The translations under genes and the position numbers were made by a program. The notes beneath the pieces were generated by a model. The model was not told where the DNA came from. It saw nothing but the letters and a program-made list of their open reading frames with translations, and did not search any database. DNA of 64,000 nucleotides, from assembly GCF_028372415.1 (NCBI RefSeq), contig NC_092876.1, positions 63,020,885 to 63,084,884 on the forward strand, in the 5' to 3' direction. This document shows, piece by piece, positions 55,141 to 64,000 of the stretch (the first letter of the stretch is position 1; every line of letters starts with the position of its first letter). This stretch comes from Notamacropus eugenii (taxonomy: Eukaryota; Chordata; Mammalia; Diprotodontia; Macropodidae).

Positions 55141-55523
55141 ACCATCTATGTTTCTAAACAGTTTCCCCATTTTTCTTTTCCTGCTCTGATGTCTCTCTGG
55201 GTGTCTAGAGACAGAACCCTGCTTAAGTGATATCTCAACTCTAACAGTAAAAAATTCTCCACCTATTTTTCAGGTAGAATGGGAATGACTAAACTAGACC
55301 TGGGAAATGCCTTAGGCTGGAGAAAGGACCATATTTTATCTAGGCAAATTATTATCATTTTCGTAACTAATTCTTTAATCTGGGGGTAAACATTTATCCT
55401 TCCCGATTGACTTTCCCCCACCCTTTTGAGGGATGGGCCTCTATGGTTCCTGGTCACCTCCCCTTCCTCTTTAGCATCAGAACATGGTGTAGTTAGTTCA
55501 GAGAAGTATAGCTAGAATACTAA
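55141..55523. other. Unassigned DNA
   Basis: No repeat or gene recognised. Confidence 0.45.
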
Positions 55524-55975
55524 AAGCAGGTAGGTGATGCAGTAGATAAAGTATAAGACCTGGAATCAGGAAGGCTCTTCTTCCTGAGTTCAAAGCTAGC
55601 CTCAAGCACTTACTAGCTGGATGACTCTGAGCAAGTCACTTCCCCTGTTTGCCTCAGTTTCCTCATCTGTAAAATAAGCTGGAGAAGGAAATGACAATCC
55701 ACTCTGGTATCTTTGCCAAGAAAAACCCAACTGAGGTTGTGAGAGTTGGACACGACTAAAACTACTGAATGATGATAACAACAAAATGTGAGGCAGGAGA
55801 GACATGGGTTTGTAGTCTGTGCCCGAGACTCAACGAGTTGCGTGACCCTGGGCAAGTCACTAATCCTCAGTTAACTCATCTGTGAAATGGGCTGATAATA
55901 TGCATATTATGAATAATGCTGGGTTGTCATCAGTATCCAATGAGATGGTGTATGTAAAGCACATTGCTAACCCAG
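55524..55975 (+). mobile_element. MAR1-type SINE and MIR
   Basis: Forward MAR1 55524-55790 (AGCAGGTAGGTGATGCAG ... GAGAGTTGGACACGACTA). Forward MIR 55795-55975. Confidence 0.85.
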
Positions 55976-56044
55976 GGAGCTATGGCTCCATATCCCTTCC
56001 CAAGTGTCTCCAAGCTCTTAGATATTTACCCTAGGGAAAGGAAT

Positions 56045-56825
56045 TCACAACCAACCAATATTCACTGAACTCCAACTGTGACCAAAATTTTGCTGTGGAA
56101 AATAAAGAGAGGAAAATATGATCCTGCCTTCAATGAGCCCATAATGTAATTGGGGAAATAAGACCATTCTCCATGAAATGTTTAGAGAACAAGACCAAGA
56201 AATATATAATCAAGTGTAATCTGTGACCCAGCACCCCATGCTCTGGCTCACACAAACTAAGTTTAGTCCTGGGGTTGGGTAAGTAATAAACCTTTGGCTT
56301 GTTTTGTTCACACCCAGAGTTCACTCTAGGAAATCACAGAATATAGGTCCAAAAGTTTGTCTAGGAATCCACAGATGAGAGTGAAAAGGTCCTCAGATCC
56401 AATGCAAGCATTTAAGGTAACGATACATTCAAGTAAAGGTCAGCCCTAATTCCACCCCTATAGAAGACAGCGTACAAGACTGTGTTCTCCCCTCCCCAGT
56501 GAGTTCTACTCTTTTTCCAGCAGCACTTTAGACCCTTTGTACTATTTAGAAGTTTGAACTCCCTGGAGAAGGATAATGAGCTTAGATTTACTAACAGGGA
56601 CAATTCTTCAGCACACCATTGAGTCCTTTTCATACCCCCCAAGAAGTCATATAATTAGCAGTCTGCTAAGGCTAGGGCTACTTCTCAGAAGGCAAATTCC
56701 TTCCCTTTGGACCTGCACTGTCCAAAAAGTCCATGGCAATGTTGGAGGGCAAAGTCTAGGTCTTTTGATCTTCTCCCATCTTGACTTATAACACTTAGCT
56801 GCTCTTCCAATGACCATGGAGGCCT
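56045..56825. repeat. Family A start and unassigned DNA
   Basis: Family A-like start at 56045-56220. The rest is unassigned. Confidence 0.45.
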
Positions 56826-57050
56826 TCCAAGAGACTGGTACTACCCAAGAACTCTCTTTCTCCCTCCAGGAAGCTGGGCTCTAGAACTCAACACCTGAGG
56901 TTGTTGGAAAAGTAGACCCAAGGCTGCTCAGGAGCTCCTTTTTCTCTCTAGAAGCTGGGATCTAGGATTCTCCTCCTTCTAAGAGGCTGGTACTGCCCAG
57001 CAAAAACTCACCTCCTCTTTCCAGAAGATCGGGGTTCAGGTTGAGTTCAG
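56826..57050 (+). repeat. Degenerate ~75-bp tandem repeat, 3 units
   Basis: CTGGTACTACCCAAGAACTC/CTGGTACTGCCCAGCAAAAA recurs about 148 bp apart. AGGAAGCTGGGCTCTAG, AGAAGCTGGGATCTAGG and AGAAGATCGGGGTTCAGG recur at about 75-bp spacing. Confidence 0.6.
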
Positions 57051-57177
57051 ACCACAGAACAGAAAATATATGCAACTTCAAAGTGACTCTGACCTCAACA
57101 GTCTCTAATTCCATGCAGAGCCTTCTCCACACACACTCCTAGTACCTAGAGCTACTCTTAGATCAGATACTGTCAGG

Positions 57178-57241
57178 ATCTCTCTGTCTCTCTCCTTCCC
57201 TCCCTCCTCTCATCTCTCCCTCCCTCTCTTTCTTTCTTCAT
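57178..57241 (+). repeat. CT-rich microsatellite
   Basis: CTCT, CCTT and CTTT repeats. Confidence 0.85.
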
Positions 57242-57589
57242 ACATCCATCTTTCTATTAATCTGTTCCAATGGCATCTTGTAGCATTAAGTTGACCTTGA
57301 AGTCTTAAAGGTGATGTCATTGGAACTCATGTTTTGGTAGGTTCTACCATTCTGGAAAGACTTTGAATTGGGCCCAAGCAATAGAGGTGGTGCCATTTCT
57401 TTGGCCATGGCAACCCATGAAACAAAGGAAAATATAAAATCACTTTGAGTTTGGCAAACCCTCATTCCATTCTTGTAGTGGTGAAGGCAGAGTGGCAGAA
57501 AAGGAGACTGAAGATAGTAAAAGTCATATTATTTTTAGATTACGTATACACAGTAACTTGGTTATTGGTTTTCTAAAAATGTGATCATT

Positions 57590-58930
57590 GTCCAGTGACC
57601 AATGAGTGGACATACTCCTGCAGAAACTGAATCATATCAGTCTTGGCATCCTTCCTATAAATGAAGCCAGAAGACAAAAGGGAGTTGCAGCTAAGTGAAG
57701 TGACCCACTTCTCCTTGGAAAAGCTAAGAAAAGAGCTGGTGAAATTGGCTTTATTGTGTGTCCAAAAATAAGAAGAAACATATCATGGTGCACTTGGTCA
57801 TCTTTTATTGCAATGCTTATGATAAGCATTTGCAAAACATTTCAATCAATGTAATTACAGCTTATGTGCTATAACATTTAGTGTAGAGGATGAGGGAGTA
57901 AAGAAATCTTACAAAGAATATGAGAAAACCCTCCACAATAAGCCAACTTATACTTTAATTCTTAGTGACTTCACTGGAAAGATAAATGTAGGGAAAGACA
58001 GTGGAAAATGTGTATTGGAAAACATGGTTTAGGAGTAAGAAATGAAATGAACCAAAGGATTATAGAATATGGCATATGCATGCCTATGTATCATGAATAC
58101 TTTCTTTAAGAAGATTCTGGGCATAGTAAGTTCCAAATAGCATCACAAAAAGTTATATAGATCATATGTCTATAGACAGGAAACAACTGCTTACTAATTT
58201 AAGAGCCATTTCCAAATAGCTGTCTTTGAACATCTAGACCACTGAATTGTTGGAGAAAAGATCAATATCAAATTAGAATAAAGAATAAAAATAGGAAGAT
58301 AAGTCACCACTAGTGAGGTGACTTCAGTCTGACCTATTTAAGCAAGCCTCTGATGCCAAGAAATGGGAAATAGATAAAAGAACAGACATTAACGAAGTTT
58401 ATCATCATTTCCTAAGCAAGCTTAACCGATGTAAATTGCCATGATGAGGATTCTGAAGGAGCTTAGAAACAGCCTCTTCCAGCAAATACTTAATCTCTTT
58501 GCCAAGCTGAGAGATGTGGCAGCCAAGGGCAACACCAGTTTAGAATATAAACTCATTTTAAAAATCTTATGGAGGAGGATGGTAGGAGGATATTGCCTCA
58601 TAAAGCAGTGAGAAGCCATGGACATCTGCTTTAACGGCTTTACAGAAAGCTTGGCAAGGGACCCAACTCAGCCACATCATCCTGAGGGAATTTAAGTATG
58701 AAACTGGAAGAAAAACAAATGGGCAGAAAAGTGGAAAAAAATCTTTAAAGAAGTCTATAACAAATTCTTTTCTCCATTAATAACAACCAAGCCCCCACAT
58801 TTGGACTCCAGCATCACGGGTCCTGATGTGCTGTAGGATGAGGAAATGCAAATGGTACTAAGGAAAGCAAAGATGAAAAGAGCAGTGGGACTTTTTCCTC
58901 CATATGCACACAGAGGAGGCCTCTGCATGG
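57590..58930 (+). mobile_element. RTE-clade LINE remnant
   Basis: Broken frames on the + strand resemble an RTE ORF2. There is an endonuclease-like SDFTGKINVG (about 57,965), a catalytic-end-like DHMSIDRKQLLTN (about 58,160), a linker-like KWAEKWKKIFKEVYN (about 58,720), and a reverse transcriptase N-terminal-like EEMQMVLRKAKMKRAVG (about 58,840). It stops there, so most of the RT and the 3' end are missing. 57,245-57,590 is unassigned. Confidence 0.65.
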
Positions 58931-58964
58931 AGGGATTGGATTTCATATCTGGCTATGAGAATTC

Positions 58965-59302
58965 ATCAATCTGAATCAATCAAGCAAAAAACCTTTCTTA
59001 AGCACCTATTGTGTAGAGGCACTGTTCTAAACTCTGAGGATGCAAAGAAAAAGCAAAAACAGTCCCCATGTGCAAGGAGCCCACATTCTCATGGGAGAGG
59101 CAATACATATATGTATATATATATCTGAGCATACAAAATATATGTGAGTCTAATTAGAAGAGGCACTTCCTAGCTAAAGGGGGAGACAAGATACGTACAT
59201 ACATACATACATACATATCATGGTGATGTCATTTTGGTCCTCTTTGGAGATGAAGGACGACAACCACACACGCACACACATATATACATGCATACACATA
59301 TG

Positions 59303-59344
<42 letters not shown>

Positions 59345-59347
59345 TAC
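58965..59347 (+). repeat. Family A start, SINE tail, TACA/CA microsatellites
   Basis: Family A start 58965-59110. TACA repeats at 59196-59216, a SINE/LINE tail at 59220-59262 (TTTTGGTCCTCTTTGGAG), CA/TA repeats to 59347. Confidence 0.7.
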
Positions 59348-59509
59348 AGCATCAGTTGAGGATAATCAGTTGGATGGACAAACACTGGAGATGGGTCCCC
59401 AGAATTGAAGATGGTGGAGAACAGGTTGGATTGTGTTTGGCCAATGTTAGTGCTAGCAACAACTGAGCTTCTCTCTGAAACAAAAACATGTCTTTTTAAT
59501 GTCAGTGAA

Positions 59510-60090
59510 TAGCAGTGTTGCCTGGTGATTAGTTTGCTAATCTTGAAATCAGGGAGGCCTGAATTCAAGTCCCATCTATGCCATGCACTGGCTATGTGAC
59601 TCTGGGTAAGTCACATAACCTTGTGGGAAGTGACGTACAAGCCCCCAGCTGTGAGACACATGCTCACATTAAACAGAACAGTATCTGTTGTGCAATCAGG
59701 AAAGCCTTGATTAATCTTTACATCCATTCCCCCTGAACGGACGAGTAGCCTCCCCAGTAAAGTTATAGGATGACTACACCACTTTCAGGAAAATGGAAAC
59801 TTCTTATACTGTTTTCCAAATTTTGAATCTGCTCGGCCACCATCCCCTGGTCATGTGTGACTTTATGTTCTCCTCTCTGATAGGCTTTCTCTCAAACAGC
59901 TCATTGAGCCTTCGAGTTAGTTTCTGATCTTTACCTGACCATCCTATTGACTGTCCTAGGTCATGACTCTGTGGAAACAGAACTTCCTCTCAGGGACACA
60001 GGCAACTCTTTAAGACTATAAATTAAAGAACTGCTGGCTTGCATTGATAGGGGGAGTCTTGTCTCTGTGTGTTCCCTTTGCCAACAAAGT
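59510..60090 (+). repeat. MIR head and LTR-like segment
   Basis: Forward MIR 59510-59620 stops abruptly. The following approximately 470 bp (TGTGGGAAGTGACG ... TTTGCCAACA) are not MIR and carry CTATAAAT (about 60,017). An LTR is possible, but ends and duplications are not convincing. Confidence 0.35.
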
Positions 60091-60539
60091 CATAAATTTA
60101 GACCAAAATTTTTTTTTTAATCTTCTAAAATTTAAATGTAGCATCCAGTATCTGCTTGTATATGTCTGCAAATCTTGGAATGCCATGGCCTCTGAAAATT
60201 AGTCATGGTTCACCCTAAAGGGGCATGTGGAGGCACATGTTTGGTACAAGAAGGATATGAGGTCATTAGCTAGAACTATATAGAAGTCACATAGAGGATA
60301 GCATCAAAAAGACCCTGGTCAGACCATAGTAGTGAAGGATAATGGCATACTATATTGGTTTCCTTTCAATACCTTGCAAGATGGCAAGAAGAATGCCCTC
60401 AGCATGTTGGGTAAACTCTACAGAATTTATGAGAAGATATGGACAAGAATTGTGTAAAGCAAGAAAGTGTGGATGGGTTGCACTCAGTGTCTTTGGAGAG
60501 AGTATTGCATTCAAGAGATCCCATCCCCATTGGAGAGTA
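60091..60539. other. Unassigned, possibly old LINE
   Basis: A stretch near 60,380-60,490 (ATGGCAAGAAGAATGCCCTC, TGTGGATGGGTTGCACTCAG) reads like a LINE 3' coding end. Too degraded to assign. Confidence 0.35.
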
Positions 60540-60795
60540 CCAGTTACATTGGGTTTGGAATTGGGAAACCTGAATTGGAGGCAAAGCTCTGCAGCTCAGG
60601 AGCTGAATAACCTTAGACAAACTGCTCCCCCTTTCCAAATATCCATGTCCTCATTTGTAAAATGTCCAAGGCCTCTCCCAGATCTAGTATTTTCTGTTCT
60701 AAAAGCCCTCCCAGCTCTGACATCCTGTGTTCTAAAGCCCTCCCAGCTCTGACATTCTGGGTTCTAAGGGCCTTGTGTGTTCTGAGGTTTCTTCT
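60540..60795 (+). repeat. THER1 with tail minisatellite
   Basis: Forward SINE to about 60665, then four ~32-bp units (CTCCCAGCTCTGACATCCTG). Confidence 0.8.
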
Positions 60796-60829
60796 GGCTC
60801 TAATATTTTTGAATTCTAGCTTGTGATTC

Positions 60830-61610
60830 TCTTTTCCATCTCCAAATCTTAAGTAAAATTTCCAACTCAGCCACCCTCCTGGTTCCTTCCACGCTGTTTC
60901 CCTCTAATGCCCCTGCTTGTCCTTTCCTCCTCTCCCCCTTCACTCCCCACCTTGCCATTTTCCCCCTTATCTAAATCAGTAGAGCCACTGGGCCTCTTTG
61001 GGAGATAGGGCACCTTCTCCCCACCCCCTCGCTTGCCTGTTTACATATTGACCTTCCGGTCTGTTGCAGCCATTACCATATTGACATACCTTGGGGGTCA
61101 TTAAGCACAGTCTAACACGTGGGCAGACTCCAGGCACTCCAGGTATATTTTCTTGACTTTGTTAATAAGTTTCATTTGACTTGATGCAGAATAAATTAAA
61201 GAACTCATTGAAGTCAAGGCTCAATTGTCCCCTAGGATAGTTACTCTCTCCCCAAGAAAATTAGGTGGAAAGACTGTGTCCCTGATACGATGTATCCTTT
61301 ACAAAGCTTCACAACTTGTAGCTGACAGAAAAAATGAACACCACATCTGTTACCTTAGTAGCCTGGCTGTGTGTATTTGTAAATTTAGCTGCAAAGTGTT
61401 TTGAAATTGTGTCTTTTCAGATAGAGAAGATACACTTAGAGGTCTGTGGTTTCTAACAGCCTCTACACCTATTAAGCGACTGCATTCACGGATCTTCGAT
61501 CTCACTGATATATTGCCCCATCCCCATCCTCTCGTCTGATACCGTTCCTGGCTTTGTGTTCCCGTGAATTCCCCATGGAAGGTCTGCTAAGGGAGATACA
61601 AAGTTGAAAT
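60830..61610. other. Repeat-poor block
   Basis: No repeat recognised over about 780 bp. Contains TGTTTACATATTGACCTTCC (forkhead core plus nuclear-receptor half site, about 61,038) and GTTAATAAG (about 61,161). Candidate conserved noncoding DNA. Confidence 0.45.
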
Positions 61611-61640
61611 AGACCTGGGTGCCTGGAGCTCATAAAACGA

Positions 61641-61898
61641 AAGGGCGGGGAGGGAGACAGAGACAGAGAGAGGAGGACAGACAAAAAGAGAGATGGGGGC
61701 GGAGGGAGAGAGATGGAGGGAGAGAGGGAAAGAGAGGAAGGGAAAGAGAGAGGGGGAGGGAGAGACAGAGAGAGAAAGGGAGGGAGAAAGGGAGAGGGAG
61801 AGACAGAACGGGGATGGAGAAAGAGAGGGAGGGAGAGACAGACAAAGAGAGGGAGGAAGGGAGAGAGAAAGAGAAAGGAGAGGGGGGAGAGAGATGGA
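61641..61898 (+). repeat. Long purine microsatellite (GGGAGA-type)
   Basis: About 258 bp almost free of pyrimidines on the + strand (GA, GGA, GGGA, with occasional C). Confidence 0.9.
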
Positions 61899-62440
61899 TA
61901 TGACTATTGTATTTATCTGAATATATGTATGCATTATTACATGTGCATATGCTGATATGTATATGGATAATATACACATTTCAATATGCAGATAAGAAAT
62001 GCAGAATTATATATTTAGGGTATAAGAAAGGTATTAAGACATTTTAAGGAGAAAGAGGGGATAGGGTGAGGGGGGCTTGAATGTTTGACTTCCCTGATAC
62101 CAAGTAAACTTGAGAGGCAACCACAGTTTCATTTGGGACTCTGGGTCCCTGTTGCCTGGCACATGGTAGACAGTTTGTTCATTGATCAGCCCGGAGGGGC
62201 TAAGTTGGATCAGGACAGGCTTCATGGAAGAGATGGCATTTGAACTGAGCTTTAAGTGAGCAGTAGCATAGGTTTGCAAGTTTACCTACTACTCTGCTCT
62301 AAAACCTTCAGCACCTCCCTATTTCCTCTGAGATAAAAATGCATACTCCTTGGACTGGTGTTTACAAGATGCCATCTGGATCTAGCTTGCCTTTCCTGCC
62401 CAGTTTCATTTTACTCTCCTTTGTGCCTTTGGATTTCTTT
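61899..62440 (+). repeat. A/T-rich DNA, family A, L2 internal piece
   Basis: 61,899-62,085 is A/T-rich. Family A 62,090-62,275 (GGCTTCATGGAAGAGATGGC). L2 internal sequence 62,284-62,440 (AAACCTTCAGCACCTCCC). Confidence 0.6.
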
Positions 62441-62770
62441 AATTTAAATTTTTTATTTTGAAGTCAAACACCAAATAAAATAAACATTTCCATATTCAAA
62501 GTAGAACAGAAAAAGACAACTGTACACAACCCTATGAATCTCTATTATGCAGAGTTTATTTTTCCTTTCTAAATGTGTAAGGAGTTTAATAAGTAACTTT
62601 CAAAACTGTCTTGCTTGGCTCTTTCCTTCTGACCTTCCATCTATTTTCTTCTGTTAATTTAAAAAAACAATCATTTTCCATTGTCTTCTTTCTCTTCTTT
62701 CTCCTCCTCTTCATCCTTCTTCCTTCTCCTTTTTCTTATGGCAGTCTTATTGATATTTCCATCCTCCTCA

Positions 62771-62841
<71 letters not shown>

Positions 62842-63290
62842 GGATAAACAAGAAAAACAAAGCTTTTGTAATAAATACAAAAACAAAATAAATTTCCCCA
62901 CTGGAGGTGTCCAAAAACAGCTGTCTATTTCTTTAGCTTGAGTAACCCCCTCCCTCTTTGTCAAGAGGTGGGCAGCAGGCTCCACTATTTTTTCTTTGGA
63001 GTCATGCATGGTTGGTCACTGTGTTGCTCGGAGTAGTTGAGTCTTTCAGTGTTGTTGTTGTGGTATCAATTGTCACTCCGGTTCTGCTCGCTTCAGTCTG
63101 CCTCAGTTCATACAAATCTTCCCAGATTTCTCTGAAACAATTCCTTTCCTCATTTCTTATGGCTTAGTAGTATTCCACTACATTCATACACTGTAATTTA
63201 GTCATTCCCCAATTAATCAGCACCATCTTCATTTCCAGTTCTTTGCTATAGCAAAAAATTTTATATTTTTGTGCACAAGTCCTTTCCCTC
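62441..63290 (-). mobile_element. L1 3' region with (CA)n
   Basis: Antisense marsupial L1 3' UTR (AAACACCAAATAAAATAAAC; TTCTGCTCGCTTCAGTCTGC; CACTACATTCATACACTG). The last part is homologous to 12,640-12,880. A pure CA tract lies at 62,772-62,838. Confidence 0.75.
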
Positions 63291-63294
63291 TACC

Positions 63295-64000
63295 TCTGCT
63301 CTCTTTGAGCTCCCCTAGTCTAATTTGAATTGAATCCCTGCACCACTAAGCTGTTCCCTGAATTGGACATTCCATCTCTGACCTTGGTAGATTAGCCCAA
63401 GCTGCTCCTCTTGAAATGCTCTCTCTTCTTATCACTGCCTTTCAGTATCCTCCTCATGGTTGGAAGCACAACTCAGCCATCACCTCCTCTGTCTATTTTT
63501 CTCTGATAGTTTCTCCATTGTTAGTGTTTTCCCCCTCTTCAGATTCCCCTGTGTTTACTTTTCAGGCCCCCTCCAGCAAATTCCACAATAAACATCTGGT
63601 CAGACTACATCTGGAGTACATTTTAGGGCAGACTTGATCAACTGGAATGCATCTAACGATTGGGAGAACCCCTTTCTTATCAAACCAGAGATGAAGTGTA
63701 AAAATATTTCCTTTTGAAAGCTTAGCCCCATTCCACCTGCATGACCCCTTGGGCCTTTGTTTCCTCCAAGAAAGAGTCTCTGAGGCCCCTTCTAGTTCTT
63801 AATCCATGAGGACAACCAACTTGGTACGGAGGCTACATCAGACAATACTCAGGTGAAAGAACTTGGGAAGTTTAGCCTGGAAAAAAAAGAGATCTTTGAA
63901 ATGATTGCCTTATAGCTTTTGAGTGTTTAAAAAGTAATTTTTAAAATGTAAATAAACATTTAACATTTAAAGGGCAGGCACATAGAAGATAGATTCAATT
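63295..64000 (+). mobile_element. L2 fragment and L3/CR1 piece
   Basis: L2 internal/3' sequence 63295-63590. L3 begins at about 63,590 (CAGACTACATCTGGAGTACA), is broken by SINE-like DNA (about 63,660-63,830), and resumes (GGGAAGTTTAGCCTGGAAAA) to about 63,935. Confidence 0.6.

Overview
The window reads as nuclear DNA of a marsupial (metatherian) mammal. The call rests on repeats: about 18 full or partial tRNA-derived CORE-SINEs of the marsupial MAR1 type, dozens of MIR/THER1 SINEs, L2 and L3/CR1 LINE 3' ends, antisense L1 pieces carrying the marsupial-type L1 3' UTR, an RTE remnant, and hAT, mariner and Tigger-like miniature elements. There is one CpG island, and CpG is scarce elsewhere. No prokaryotic features, CRISPR arrays or intact transposon ORFs are present. 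Repeat calls are from reading only, so family names are approximate and edges are good to about 10-20 bp unless a target-site duplication fixes them.

Layout. Bases 1-21,400 are intergenic DNA upstream of a promoter: repeats, a 2.1-kb antisense L1 (12.2-14.3 kb), one consensus-perfect CTCF-type motif (7,960) and a repeat-poor A/T-rich block (3.4-4.1 kb). Bases 21,570-23,390 are a CpG island holding a TATA-less promoter and one protein-coding first exon on the + strand. Its CDS part, 22,706-22,817, encodes a 37-residue signal peptide region and ends in a phase-1 GTAAGT splice donor. The ending ...AVE/G with a split Glu/Gly codon, the M-x-x-L-W N-terminus and the lack of a second exon in the next 41 kb fit Eph receptor EPHB2 best; this is an inference. 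Bases 22,818-64,000 would then be the 5' part of intron 1.

The intron alternates repeat-dense stretches with repeat-poor blocks of 0.3-1.2 kb: 23.8-25.0, 34.2-34.7, 40.6-40.9, 42.4-43.1, 44.2-44.6, 46.3-46.9, 52.6-53.6 and 60.8-61.6 kb. These are the places to look for regulatory DNA. One contains a perfect 20-bp palindrome made of two inverted forkhead motifs around an E-box (46,519-46,538).

No new multi-gene biological system is visible. The most distinctive structures are: (1) about 17 small arrays of a ~32-bp unit that looks like the 3' tail of L3/CR1 and THER1 elements turned into minisatellites; (2) well-resolved nested insertions with readable target-site duplications; (3) an Eph-like signal peptide apparently lengthened by CCG/CTG triplet repeats; (4) a solo LTR on the minus strand with readable TATA and poly(A) signals.
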